Source: Acidobacteriota bacterium
GTDB lineage: Bacteria; Actinomycetota; Acidimicrobiia; Acidimicrobiales; Ilumatobacteraceae
Direction: 5' to 3'
DNA length: 58,119 nt
Assembly (NCBI GenBank): GCA_018969685.1
Contig: JAGWXX010000004.1
Location: 1 to 58,119, forward strand
Shown piece after piece: positions 37,809 to 47,585 of this stretch (position 1 is the stretch's first letter; each line of letters opens with the position of its first letter). Made by a program: the position numbers and the translations under genes. The notes beneath the pieces are model-generated. The model did no database searches, was not told where the DNA came from, and saw only the letters and a list, made by a program, of their open reading frames with translations.

Positions 37809-39278
37809 ATGACCAGGTCCCGCCGCCTTCGCCGCCGCGTCCTGTGCGGCGCCCTGGGTCTCGTCGCGACGCTCCTGGCCGCCTCCTCCCCGGGTCTCGC
37901 CGTTCCGCCGTCGGCCGTCGCCGACCCGCCGCTCGGCTCGCCGCACCCGCGCGTCCCGGGCATGTACTTCTTCGGTGAGTACGGATGGGGGCGCCTGACG
38001 TTCGAGTCCCTGCCGCCGCGCCCGACGACGGTGCTGATGAACACGCCGTGGTACTCGGACTGGACGTCGCGCCCCCGGATCGAGTTGGCGGAGTCGCTCC
38101 TCGGCCACCCCGTCGTCGATCGCGAGTCACCGTTGATACCGGAGTTCGTCGACGGGTACTGGCAGGGGTGCCGCTATGTCGACGAGGAGACCGGGGAGAT
38201 CGCCGGGTACGACGATGCGCCGTGCGAGCATCGCAACAAGTGGGCCGACGGCCCCCAGGACGGTTTCTCCTTCTGTTTCTACAAGTACTGCCAGTCGATC
38301 GGTCACCGCAGCCAGGGCGGCTGGTCGACGTTTCTCGCCCACAGCGAGCTTTGGTCGCGCGTCGAGTACGTGTCGCCGCCGCCGGTGCTCGGCTTCGTGC
38401 CGTGCGGCACGGCCTGCGATCTCGTCCCGCCGACGACCGTCGCGAAGACACCCCCGACGACCGTCGCGAAGGGAGCGCCGACATCGACCGTCAAGCCGAC
38501 CACGTCACCGACCTCCCCGACCGGCCCTGGTGTCGCCCCGGCCGACCCGTGCACCGTTCCCGGTGTCGACTGCACCCGCTCGCTCTGCGACCGGGCCGGG
38601 AACTGCGCGCCGGTGTGCGGGAACGTCCCGTGCGTCCCGCCGTCGGTGTGCGTGACCTCGCCGCAGGAACCCGCGTGTGCGGTCGAGGTCGATCTCCGGG
38701 ACGTGCGCGCCGTCGTGGTCCTCGACGTGCCCGAGGTGTTCGTCGCCCGCGGCGTCACCGACCCGCAGCGGGTCAGCGTCGTGGACGTCTCGCTCAGCTG
38801 CGCCGGTCGCGCGTGCGCGACGCGCCCCGATCTCGACGCCTCGTCGCTCGAGGTGACCGGCCCGCTCAGGCTCGCCTCGCTGAGCCCGCGGTACCGTGAG
38901 TGCCGCAGCGCCGTCGTGGCGTCGTGCGAGTTCCGCCTCGTCGAGGTCGACGCCACCCCGCGGGTGGAACCCGGCGACAGGGTGGTACCGGTGTTCTTCT
39001 CGCCGACGCGCACCGGTGAGCGGCTGCGCGTGTACCTCGACGGTCCGCGTGCCGTCGTCGACGTGCTCGCGCTCCTGCCGGTTCGCGCCTGGAGACAGAC
39101 CTCCGCCGGGTTCGTCCTCGAGGAGACCGGTGCGACCGCGTGGCAGTTCGCCCGGTCGGTCGAGATCCCTGTCCGCGTCGTGGCGCGGATCGCGACGAGC
39201 GACGGAGCCGTCTACGACGCCACACCGGGTCTCGAGGGGTTCCGGCGTCTCGTCATCGGGACGGTCGGACGAGAGTGA
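37809..39278 (+). CDS. Secreted Cys-rich hypothetical protein
   Basis: Signal peptide, many Cys, Thr/Pro linker (TTVAKTPPTTVAK), GACCGT-N7-ATG. Confidence 0.65.
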   Translation: MTRSRRLRRRVLCGALGLVATLLAASSPGLAVPPSAVADPPLGSPHPRVPGMYFFGEYGWGRLTFESLPPRPTTVLMNTPWYSDWTSRPRIELAESLLGHPVVDRESPLIPEFVDGYWQGCRYVDEETGEIAGYDDAPCEHRNKWADGPQDGFSFCFYKYCQSIGHRSQGGWSTFLAHSELWSRVEYVSPPPVLGFVPCGTACDLVPPTTVAKTPPTTVAKGAPTSTVKPTTSPTSPTGPGVAPADPCTVPGVDCTRSLCDRAGNCAPVCGNVPCVPPSVCVTSPQEPACAVEVDLRDVRAVVVLDVPEVFVARGVTDPQRVSVVDVSLSCAGRACATRPDLDASSLEVTGPLRLASLSPRYRECRSAVVASCEFRLVEVDATPRVEPGDRVVPVFFSPTRTGERLRVYLDGPRAVVDVLALLPVRAWRQTSAGFVLEETGATAWQFARSVEIPVRVVARIATSDGAVYDATPGLEGFRRLVIGTVGRE

Positions 39279-39312
39279 GCGTTCCCGGGCCCCCGTTCCG
39301 GTAGGAGGGGGT

Positions 39313-39681
39313 TCACCCGTCGACGGTCGTCGGTGCCGGCTCGGTCGGTCCGAGCAGTTCCAGGCAGGCGTCCTGGGCGGCGCGCATCTCCGCGTCGGTC
39401 TCCGCTCCGTCGGGCCGTATCCGCAGGAGGCGTTCCTCTACGCACGCACCGAACGCACCGAGCGGCGCCGTCTCCGTGCGCTCGCCCGGCTCGAGCATGA
39501 GCGTGTTCCCCGTCCGCGCCCCCGGCACCGACGGGCCGCCTCCGCGGCGTTCGACGACGAGGAGCACGGCGAGGAGCAGGAGCCCGACCGCCACGCCGGC
39601 GGCGACTGCCGGGGCGTAGGTCTTCGCGTCGCTCTCGAGGATGCGTCGCGGTTCGTGGAGCGGCCGTCTGCGGTGTAGCAC
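39313..39681 (-). CDS. Single-TM hypothetical protein
   Basis: GTG at 39681 follows CACAGT-N8; TM YAPAVAAGVAVGLLLLAVLLVVE. Confidence 0.5.
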   Translation of the reverse strand: MLHRRRPLHEPRRILESDAKTYAPAVAAGVAVGLLLLAVLLVVERRGGGPSVPGARTGNTLMLEPGERTETAPLGAFGACVEERLLRIRPDGAETDAEMRAAQDACLELLGPTEPAPTTVDG

Positions 39682-39763
39682 GCGCCGCCACTGTGCGAGC
39701 GGGGATCCGCCCGTGCCGTGATGCCCCCGTGCCCGCGGGAGGGACTTCCCGACCGTACTCGTG

Positions 39764-40780
39764 GTGATGCACGCTCTTCCTTCGGACGTGTCGGTGACGG
39801 AACCAGAACGTCTTGACGCCACCGCGCTCGACCTCGCCGCAGGTCGTCTCCACGACGCCCGCCGCGAGGTCGAGAAGGTCATCGTCGGCCAGCGGGACCT
39901 CCTCGACCGGGTCCTTCTCGGCATCCTCGCCGGCGGTCACCTGCTCATCGAAGGCGTACCCGGTTTGGCCAAGACCCGGACGGTGCGCTGCTTCGCCGAG
40001 GTTCTCGGCGGATCCTGGCAGCGCGTCCAGTTCACCCCGGACCTGGTCCCCGCCGACCTCGTCGGAACCCGGGTCTGGCTTCCCTCGGAAGGCAGGTTCA
40101 CCCGCGAGATCGGTCCGGTCTCGGCGAATTTCGTGCTCGCCGACGAGATCAACCGGGCCCCGGCGAAGGTCCAGTCGGCGTTGCTGCAGGCGATGGAGGA
40201 GCAGCAGGTCACGATCGGGCGCGAGACCGTCGCCCTGCCCGAGCCGTTCCTCGTGCTCGCCACCCAGAACCCGCTCGAGTCCGAGGGCACCTACCCGTTG
40301 CCGGAGGCGCAGACCGACCGGTTCATGTTCCGCGTCGTTCTCGAGTACCCCTCCCCGGCGGAGGAGCTCGAGATCATCCGTCGGCAACTCGTCGGGGTCT
40401 CGTCGCCGTCGCGCGTCCTCGACGTGGACTTCCTCCTCGAGGCCCGTGCGCTCGTCCGTCGCGTCTACCTGCCGAAAGACGTCGCCGCGGCCGCGGTCGA
40501 GCTCGTCGGCATGACCCGTGACGCAGGGAACCACGTCAAGGAACTCGACGGCATGCTCGACGCCGGGGCCGGTGTACGCGGATCGCTCGCCCTCACCGCG
40601 GCCGCGCAGGCGCGCGCCCTCCTCGAGGGCCGTCACGAGGTGAACCGCGGCGACCTCGCGGACCTCGCCCTCGACACGCTCGCCCACCGGCTCAACCTCT
40701 CCTATCGCGCGCCGGTCGAAGGGCTCACCCAGCGTCGGGTGATGCAACTCCTGCTCGAGCGCAGCGGCCTGCTCGGGTGA
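39764..40780 (+). CDS. MoxR-family AAA+ ATPase
   Basis: VIVGQRDLLDRVLLGILAGGHLLIEGVPGLAKT, DEINRAPAKVQSALLQAMEEQQVT, LATQNPLESEGTYPLPEAQTDRF. Confidence 0.95.
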   Translation: MMHALPSDVSVTEPERLDATALDLAAGRLHDARREVEKVIVGQRDLLDRVLLGILAGGHLLIEGVPGLAKTRTVRCFAEVLGGSWQRVQFTPDLVPADLVGTRVWLPSEGRFTREIGPVSANFVLADEINRAPAKVQSALLQAMEEQQVTIGRETVALPEPFLVLATQNPLESEGTYPLPEAQTDRFMFRVVLEYPSPAEELEIIRRQLVGVSSPSRVLDVDFLLEARALVRRVYLPKDVAAAAVELVGMTRDAGNHVKELDGMLDAGAGVRGSLALTAAAQARALLEGRHEVNRGDLADLALDTLAHRLNLSYRAPVEGLTQRRVMQLLLERSGLLG

Positions 40781-41634
40781 CCCCGATGCGTCCGTTGAAC
40801 GTCGCCCTCGTCGCCCGCTGCGATCTCCCGGTCGGGGACCAGCGCCGCCGCTCGCGTCCCGGTCTCGCACCATCGCGGCGACCGGGTCCCGGGTCGGATC
40901 TGCACGTCTCGCGCGAGTACGAGCCCGGCGACGATCCCCGCCGCATCGACTGGAACGCCTCGGCCCGCAGCACCTCGCTGCAGGTGCGCACGACCACCGC
41001 CGAGGTCGCGCTCGACGTGCATCTCTGCCCGTCGCCGTCGCCGTCGATGCGTTTCGGTACCAGTGGGCGCAAGCACGAGACGGGCGCGGAGGCGCTCCGC
41101 TTCGTCGCCGCCGTCGCCGCCCGGCGCAACGAGCAGGTGTTCTTCCACGGCTCGCCCGGGCGTCCGGTGCGGCTCCCGGCCCGCCGCGGTCTCGGCGTAC
41201 TCGAAGGCCTGCTCGCCACCCCGCCGGAATGGTCGAGCGACGGCGACCTGCTCGCGCTGCTCGCCGGTCTCGGCCCCGCGCGCGGTCCGTCCCTGGTGGT
41301 CGCGACGATCGACGTCGCCACCTCCGAGCGCGAGCTCGCCGCGCTGCGCCTGCTCGCGACGACCCGCGACGTCCTCGCCGTGCTGGTGCTCGACCCCGCC
41401 GAGATCGAGCTTCCCGAGGCGGGGCGGTTGCGGCTGGGTCCACCGTCACCCGGTGCCGGTGTGCTCGTCGACACGTCGAACGCGAAGGTCCGCGCCGTCT
41501 ACCGCGAGCGTGTCGACGCGCATCTCGCCGGCGTCCGCCGACTCTGCCGTGCCCCGGGCATGGATCTCGTCGAGGTGAGGACCGATCGGGACGTGGAGGG
41601 GATGCTCGTGGCACAGCTTCCGCGCCGACGATGA
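40777..41634 (+). CDS. DUF58 family protein
   Basis: SREYEPGDDPRRIDWNASARSTSLQVR; 4-bp overlap with moxR. Confidence 0.9.
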   Translation: MTPMRPLNVALVARCDLPVGDQRRRSRPGLAPSRRPGPGSDLHVSREYEPGDDPRRIDWNASARSTSLQVRTTTAEVALDVHLCPSPSPSMRFGTSGRKHETGAEALRFVAAVAARRNEQVFFHGSPGRPVRLPARRGLGVLEGLLATPPEWSSDGDLLALLAGLGPARGPSLVVATIDVATSERELAALRLLATTRDVLAVLVLDPAEIELPEAGRLRLGPPSPGAGVLVDTSNAKVRAVYRERVDAHLAGVRRLCRAPGMDLVEVRTDRDVEGMLVAQLPRRR

Positions 41635-42656
41635 GGGAGATTCCGGATCTCGGCCTCGGTGGTCTGACCCTGCTCGAACCTCTCTGGGCCCCGCTCGTGT
41701 TGCTGCCGTTCCTCGCTGCCTGGGTGACGCTCGTGCAGCGGCGGCGCCGGACCGTGCGTTTCACCGGGATGCGTTTCCTCGACGATCTCGCCCCGCCCGG
41801 TCGCGGTCTCTTCGCGACCGTCGCGACGACGATCGCCGTCGCGAGCCTCGTCCTGACCTTGAGCGAGCCGCGCCTCGCCTCGGTCGATACGACGGCCCGG
41901 GCCAACGTCATGCTCGTCATCGACGTCTCCGGGTCGATGTCGGCGACCGACGTGGCGCCGTCGCGCCTGCGGGTCGCCACCGACGCCGCCGCCGCCTTCG
42001 TCACGTCCCTGCCGGACGGATGGAAGAGCGGGGTGGTCGCGTTCAGCGAGCGCGCGTTCGTGCTCTCGCCGCCGACCGCGGACCGGGCCTCGGTGCTGCG
42101 CGCGCTCGGCGGGCTCACCGCCCAGGGCGGAACCGCCACCGGTGACGCGCTCGATCTCGCGATCGACGTCGGACGCGCCGGGGGGCCCGAGAGGCTCGAC
42201 GAGGCGATCGCGTCCAAGGACGCCCTGGTGAACCCGTCGGCGACGGTCGTGGTCCTGCTCTCCGACGGCGCCCAGACCGCGGGGTCGATCGAGGTCCTCA
42301 CCTCGGCCGAGCGTGCGCGTTCTCTCGGCATCCCGGTGCACGCGATCGCGTTCGGTACCGACGACGGTTCGATCGACATCATGTACCCCGACGGGAAGGT
42401 CCGGCCCCTCGACGTCCCGCCGGATTTCGCCACCTCTGCCAAGATCGCGCAGACGACCGGCGGGGAGTTCTTCACCGCGGTGACCGCCCGGGAACTCGAC
42501 CTGGTGTACCGCTCGGTGACCGAGGTGCTCGAGCAGGAGGAGAACCTCGACGACCTCACGCCGTATCTGGTGCTCTTCGGGACGGTCCTTCTCGTGCTCG
42601 CCGCCGTCCCCGACCTCGTTTCCCTGCGTAGACGTCGTCGAGAGGGGCGCCCGTGA
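41631..42656 (+). CDS. VWA-domain membrane protein (BatA-like)
   Basis: MLVIDVSGSMSATDV MIDAS and terminal TM helices; 4-bp overlap. Confidence 0.9.
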   Translation: MREIPDLGLGGLTLLEPLWAPLVLLPFLAAWVTLVQRRRRTVRFTGMRFLDDLAPPGRGLFATVATTIAVASLVLTLSEPRLASVDTTARANVMLVIDVSGSMSATDVAPSRLRVATDAAAAFVTSLPDGWKSGVVAFSERAFVLSPPTADRASVLRALGGLTAQGGTATGDALDLAIDVGRAGGPERLDEAIASKDALVNPSATVVVLLSDGAQTAGSIEVLTSAERARSLGIPVHAIAFGTDDGSIDIMYPDGKVRPLDVPPDFATSAKIAQTTGGEFFTAVTARELDLVYRSVTEVLEQEENLDDLTPYLVLFGTVLLVLAAVPDLVSLRRRRREGRP

Positions 42657-43333
42657 ACGCGTTCCGCGATCGTTTTGCGACCGTTCCCGCGAGGATCTTC
42701 GCGCCCGTCGTCGTGCTGCTCGTCGCGTCGCTGCTCGCCGCCTGCTCGTCGCTCCCGCTCAGCCGGAGCTATCTCGGCAACACCACCTACGGCACGAGCG
42801 TCATCGCCCCGGGCGACTGGAAGAGTTTCGACGCCGACGCAGTGCTCGCGGACGCCCCGGACGCCGAGCAGGCGTTCATCGAGGCGTTCGGTCCGGAAGG
42901 TGTCGACCCGACCAGACCGATGTTCGGCGACGTCCCCGGCGGCCTGCTCGTCGTGAACCTCTATCCCGGGATCGACGCCGGCCGGCTCGCCGCGCGCAAC
43001 GCGCTGTTCACCGATCTCGACGCGGCGATCGCCTCCGGCGCGGTGAGCGTCCTGGCCGAGTCCTCCGGCATCGTCGACGGTCTCTGGGAACGCCGCACCT
43101 TGACGCTCGAGGTGCGTCTCGACGAGACCGGCAGCCGCGACACCGCCCAGGTCCCCGGGACAGTCGTACGGGTGCTGCAGGAGACGATGCTCGGGACCCG
43201 CTCGAGCGGCAAGGACGCCGCCGGTGTCGAGCTCTTCCCGCTCAAGACGCTGATCCTCGGGTGCACCGCGGAGTGTTTCGCGGCGAACGAGTCGGTGCTG
43301 CGTGACGTGAAGGATTCCTGGAGGGTCGAGTGA
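42653..43333 (+). CDS. Putative lipoprotein
   Basis: Lipobox SLLAACSS; 4-bp overlaps at both ends. Confidence 0.75.
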   Translation: MNAFRDRFATVPARIFAPVVVLLVASLLAACSSLPLSRSYLGNTTYGTSVIAPGDWKSFDADAVLADAPDAEQAFIEAFGPEGVDPTRPMFGDVPGGLLVVNLYPGIDAGRLAARNALFTDLDAAIASGAVSVLAESSGIVDGLWERRTLTLEVRLDETGSRDTAQVPGTVVRVLQETMLGTRSSGKDAAGVELFPLKTLILGCTAECFAANESVLRDVKDSWRVE

Positions 43334-45657
43334 ACGCCTCCTCGCCGCATCTCGGTTCGCTCCTCGGCAAGGCGTCCCGCCCGTTGCGCAGCGTGCTGCT
43401 GCTCTGGGTCCTTCTCGCGGCCGCCACGTACTGGGGCACGCCTCGCATCAGCGTTCGTGACTCGTTCGCCACCGCGTACAACGACAACGGGTTCCTGCAG
43501 CTCTTCCTCGGTCTCGCGCTCGGTTCCGGCGCGCTCCAGGTGCTCATGCGTCTGCTTCCGTCGGTGCGCGAGGCGCTGCTCGCGGCGCTCTCCGGTCTGC
43601 TGCCGTCCCGCCTGCGCGCCCTGCCGCTCTACACCCGCAGGCAGCTCAAGGGCGCGCTCCGGCTGATGGTCCTCGTGGGGCTGTTCTTCTGGGTGCTCTC
43701 GAAGATCCGCGGTGGTCGTACCGGACAGCTCATCTCGGCGGGTCTTTCCCAGTTGCCGTTGCAGCTGCCGGCGTGGCTGTTCCAGGGGGCCCTGACGCTC
43801 GGTATCGTGGCTGGTCAGTTCCTGCTGCTGTTCTTCGTCCTTTCCCGCGGCGGTATCGCGGTCTACCTCCCCGAGGAGATCAAGACGAACTTCTCGATGG
43901 TCTGGGGGCAGGACGCGGTGCTCGGGAAGGTCAAAGAGGTCGTGACTTACCTCAAGTCGCCGGAGATCATCGAGTCCCGCGGCGGTCACGTACCGGGCGG
44001 AGTGCTCCTGTGGGGGCCGCCAGGTACCGGGAAAACCCTGATCGCCGAGGCGGTCGCCGGAGAGACGGCGACGCCGTTCGTCCTCGTCGAACCGGCGGCG
44101 TTCCAGAACATGTTCGTCGGCATCGGACCGTTGAAGGTGCGGAACCTCTACAAGAAGCTCCGCAAGCTCTCGGAGGTCTACGGCGGCGTCGTGGTCTTCT
44201 TCGACGAGGCCGACGTGCTCGGTTCACGTTCGCGGGGTCAGGCCGACGCCGGTCTGCGAGCCGAGCCGCAGGAGGTCGGCCCCGAGCGCCTGAAGGTGGT
44301 GGCGATGGGAGGCGATCTCGGGATCTTGAACTCGATCCTGGCGAACATGCAGGGAGTGCGCACCCCGAAAGGGCTGCTCAACCGGGTACGCCGCTCGCTC
44401 GGTCTGCCGGTCTCACCCCCGCCGAAGTACCGGATCCTGCACATGATGGCGACGAACATGCCCAACGCCCTCGACCCGGCGCTGCTGCGCCCGGGTCGCA
44501 TCGACAGGATCTTCCGCGTCGGCTACCCGTCGCGCGAGGGTCGCATACGCACCTTCCAGGGGTACCTGGCGAAGGTTCGTCACAACCTCAGCGACGAGCA
44601 GGTAGCCGAGCTCGCGGTGATGACGACCAACGCCACCGGCGCGGTCATCAAGGACATCGTGAACGAGGCGCTCATCTCCTCGCTCCGCGAGGGTCGCGAC
44701 GAGATCACCTGGGTCGACTTCCTCAACGCCAAGCGCCTCAAGGAGTTCGGCCCGCCCGAAGGGGTCGAGTACGTTCCCTTCGAACGTCACGCCGTCGCCG
44801 TGCACGAGGCGTGCCACGCCTTCGCGGCATGGAAGCTCCGCAACCACCTGACCATCGACACCGTCACGATCGAGAAGGGCCAGGACTACCTCGGCATGGT
44901 CGCGTCCCGGCCGACCGAGGACCTCTTCACGCGCTGGCGCTCCGAGTACCGCATCGACATCGCCGTCGCGCTCTCGTCGCTGGCCGGCGAGCGGCTCTTC
45001 TTCGACGGCGACTCCACCAGCGGCGTCGCCGGGGATCTCGACCAGGCCACCCGTCTCGCCGCGCTGATGACCGGCCGCTGGGGCATGGGCGAGAGCATCG
45101 CGAGCCGCAACGCCCTCGTCGAGAGCGGCATGACCGATGACGTCCTCGACTCGCCGCGCCGTGTCGAGGACCTGCTCCGCGAGGTGTTCGACGAGGTCTC
45201 GCAGATGATCGTGAAGGACCGCCAGCTGGTCCTCGCGCTCGCGCACGCGCTCGAGCATCTCAAGACGCTCGCAGGACCCGACGTCGTCGCGCTCTTCGAA
45301 CGTCGCCCGGGTCTCTTCCTCGACGGCCGCGTCTACGCGGGCGAGACCGCGGGCCGCATCCTCGAGGAGTACCACGAGGAGCTGAAAGCAAGCCGTTTCG
45401 CGATGGTCGTGACGCGCACTCCGGCGGAGGTCGCGGCCGTGCTCCGTTCGAGGTTCGTTCCCGGGGAGTGGCCGGTTCCGCCCGAGACGAACGTTCCGGC
45501 GGGTACGGAGGTCGGCTCCGGGTCGTCGGACGTTCCGGCTCCTTCGAACGAGGACGCCGATAGTGCATCCAGGGACTCTCGCGAAGACGACGCCTGGGGC
45601 GAGTGGCCGGCACCGGGGGGCGGTACCGGCCAGTTGGACAACCCCGACGAGGGATGA
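43330..45657 (+). CDS. FtsH-like AAA+ metalloprotease (divergent)
   Basis: WGPPGTGKTLIAEAVAGE, VVFFDEADVLGSRSRG, AVHEACHAF (HExxH), SSLAGERLFFDGDSTSGVAGDLDQAT. Confidence 0.88.
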   Translation: MNASSPHLGSLLGKASRPLRSVLLLWVLLAAATYWGTPRISVRDSFATAYNDNGFLQLFLGLALGSGALQVLMRLLPSVREALLAALSGLLPSRLRALPLYTRRQLKGALRLMVLVGLFFWVLSKIRGGRTGQLISAGLSQLPLQLPAWLFQGALTLGIVAGQFLLLFFVLSRGGIAVYLPEEIKTNFSMVWGQDAVLGKVKEVVTYLKSPEIIESRGGHVPGGVLLWGPPGTGKTLIAEAVAGETATPFVLVEPAAFQNMFVGIGPLKVRNLYKKLRKLSEVYGGVVVFFDEADVLGSRSRGQADAGLRAEPQEVGPERLKVVAMGGDLGILNSILANMQGVRTPKGLLNRVRRSLGLPVSPPPKYRILHMMATNMPNALDPALLRPGRIDRIFRVGYPSREGRIRTFQGYLAKVRHNLSDEQVAELAVMTTNATGAVIKDIVNEALISSLREGRDEITWVDFLNAKRLKEFGPPEGVEYVPFERHAVAVHEACHAFAAWKLRNHLTIDTVTIEKGQDYLGMVASRPTEDLFTRWRSEYRIDIAVALSSLAGERLFFDGDSTSGVAGDLDQATRLAALMTGRWGMGESIASRNALVESGMTDDVLDSPRRVEDLLREVFDEVSQMIVKDRQLVLALAHALEHLKTLAGPDVVALFERRPGLFLDGRVYAGETAGRILEEYHEELKASRFAMVVTRTPAEVAAVLRSRFVPGEWPVPPETNVPAGTEVGSGSSDVPAPSNEDADSASRDSREDDAWGEWPAPGGGTGQLDNPDEG

Positions 45658-45669
45658 ACCGTAGGGGGC

Positions 45670-46548
45670 GTGCCGCTCCGTGATCGTCTTCGTCTGCTTG
45701 CTCCGCAGGGACTCTCCACCAGCCAGTGGCAGCAGCGTCACCGCATCGTCCTCGCCGCCCTCCTGATACCCCTCGTCCCGTTGGTGTGGTTCCTCGGCCG
45801 AGGGGTTCTCCCGGCCGATCTCGCCACGACGTACCTCATCCTGGTCTTCCTGCAGCTGATGCTGGCGTTCACCCCGCGTATCGCACCGACGGTGCGGCAG
45901 GTGTTCGCCGCCGGGTCGCTGCTCACCGCGTCGTCGGTCCTCGTCGAGTCCTCCGCGAGGATCCCGGCCGCGCACCTGGTATTCGTCCTCGTGCTGTGCG
46001 TGCTGACGCTCTACCAGGACGCCCTGACCTACATCGGCGCGGTCGGGTACCTCGCCCTCTACTACCTCGGTCTTGGTTGGCTCGACCCGGGGTTCATCTA
46101 CCCGAAGACCATGGATCGTTCCGCGGCGGTGTCGTGGTCGCTCACGTTCTTCTTCGTCGCCGTCGGCGCGTCGCTGATCGGGGTCCTCGGCTGGTTGCTG
46201 AACTCCCGCAGCATGCGCGAGTCCGAGGCGCTCAAGGTCGCGTTGGCCGAGGCCGGGCTGCGCGAGCGTCAGGCCCGCGAGCTCAACGACACGGTCGTCC
46301 AGCACCTGGCCACCGCGGTGTACGCGAGCGAGGAGGGTGACACCGTCACGTCGGCGACCGCGGCGCGCGAAGGGCTCGCGGCCGCACGACTTCTCGTGGC
46401 GTCGTTGCGGTCGCCGACGTGGCTCAGGGACAAGATGCTCCTGCGGGACACCGCGTCCCAGGACGTCGCCGCCGGTACGCAGGAGTCGCCGCCGACCACC
46501 GCCTCCGTACAGGACGTCGAGCACGTCTCCGGGGAGGACTCTCGATGA
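45670..46548 (+). CDS. Multi-TM sensor-like protein with degenerate DHp segment
   Basis: About six TMs then RQARELNDTVVQHLATAVYA, resembling HisKA_3 with the phosphoacceptor His replaced by Asn; no ATPase domain. Confidence 0.6.
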   Translation: MPLRDRLRLLAPQGLSTSQWQQRHRIVLAALLIPLVPLVWFLGRGVLPADLATTYLILVFLQLMLAFTPRIAPTVRQVFAAGSLLTASSVLVESSARIPAAHLVFVLVLCVLTLYQDALTYIGAVGYLALYYLGLGWLDPGFIYPKTMDRSAAVSWSLTFFFVAVGASLIGVLGWLLNSRSMRESEALKVALAEAGLRERQARELNDTVVQHLATAVYASEEGDTVTSATAAREGLAAARLLVASLRSPTWLRDKMLLRDTASQDVAAGTQESPPTTASVQDVEHVSGEDSR

Positions 46549-46910
46549 GTCTCGTCCGGGTGGTCGTGGCCGACGATGCGGAGGTCCTCCGGTCGTTGCT
46601 CTGCCGCGCCATCGACCGTGACGGACGCCTGGAAGTCGTCGCCGAGGCCGCCAACGGCCGCGAGGCCGTCGAGCACGTGCGGGCACTGCGGCCGGACGTG
46701 CTCCTGCTCGATCTCTCCATGCCGGTGCTCGACGGTATGGAGGTCCTGCGCGAGCTCGCCGGCGCGGTGCCCGTCGTGGTGCTCACCGGGTACGGCGAGA
46801 GCGATCTCGGCGGGCAGTGTCGCGATCTCGGTGCCCGCGGCTTCGTCGAGAAAGGGGCTCCGATGCAGGCGGTCTGTGACGCGCTGGTCGCGGCAGCGGT
46901 CGGGTCGTGA
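46545..46910 (+). CDS. Stand-alone receiver-domain response regulator
   Basis: VVVADDAEVLR, LLLDLSMPVLDGMEVLREL, VVLTGYGES, GARGFVEKG. Confidence 0.9.
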   Translation: MSLVRVVVADDAEVLRSLLCRAIDRDGRLEVVAEAANGREAVEHVRALRPDVLLLDLSMPVLDGMEVLRELAGAVPVVVLTGYGESDLGGQCRDLGARGFVEKGAPMQAVCDALVAAAVGS

Positions 46911-47521
46911 CGTCGTCTCCGGACGCCCAGGCAGCGACGGTGTGGCTCGCCCCGTGGGAGCCCTCGTCCCACCTGCGTGCGGTGCGTCATCAGGTCAACA
47001 ATCTCCTCGCTCCCGTGGTCGTCGCCGCCGAGCTGCTCGACGACGGCTCGGAGACCGCCCGTCTGCTCGGCCGTTCCGTCGCCCGGCTCCGCGACGTCTC
47101 CAACAGGGCGGGCGAGCTCCTGCGCATGGGCGCCCCCGCCCTGCGCGCCGTGTCGGTCGACGATCTCGCCGCCGTCTGCGGGTTCGACCCCGCGCCGGAC
47201 GCAACACGCCGGACGTTGTTCGCCGACCCCGAGCGGTTGCTCGCCAACGTGCTCACGGAGCTCTCGGGTCTGCGCGCCGAGCGCGCCGAGGACCCGGGCG
47301 CCGAGGTGTTCTGCGACGTTCTCGACGACTCGTTCCGCATCGGGTTCGTCCTGCCGGGGTGGATCGCGGTCGTCGATCCGGCCGACATCGTGGTCCCGTT
47401 CACCCTCTCCGGGGTCGACGTCCGCCTGGCCGTCGCCTGCCGGGAGATCGCCCTGCAGCAGGGCAGGGTCGGTTACGAATCCGCGACGCGTACGCTCGTA
47501 TTCCAACTACCGCTCAGGTGA
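46907..47521 (+). CDS. Degenerate histidine-kinase-like protein
   Basis: VRHQVNNLLAPVVVAAELL (HisKA-like H-x2-NNLL) and eroded HATPase_c (DPERLLANVLTELSGLRA, VACREIALQQGRVGYE...LVFQLPL). Confidence 0.55.
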   Translation: MTSSPDAQAATVWLAPWEPSSHLRAVRHQVNNLLAPVVVAAELLDDGSETARLLGRSVARLRDVSNRAGELLRMGAPALRAVSVDDLAAVCGFDPAPDATRRTLFADPERLLANVLTELSGLRAERAEDPGAEVFCDVLDDSFRIGFVLPGWIAVVDPADIVVPFTLSGVDVRLAVACREIALQQGRVGYESATRTLVFQLPLR

Positions 47522-47585
47522 GCGTCGCGGCCCCGGTCGGAGCGTTCGTCACCGTCTCTCCCGTGCCGCCGCGTCGTCCGCGGGT

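Noticed and set aside
39212-42559. 1115-aa minus-strand ORF opposite the MoxR/DUF58/VWA genes
   Set aside because: Antisense frame of a well-supported operon in high-GC DNA; Arg-rich low-complexity translation with no domain motif.
44413-46686. 757-aa minus-strand ORF opposite the FtsH-like gene
   Set aside because: Antisense shadow ORF; no motif, low-complexity Arg/Gly composition.
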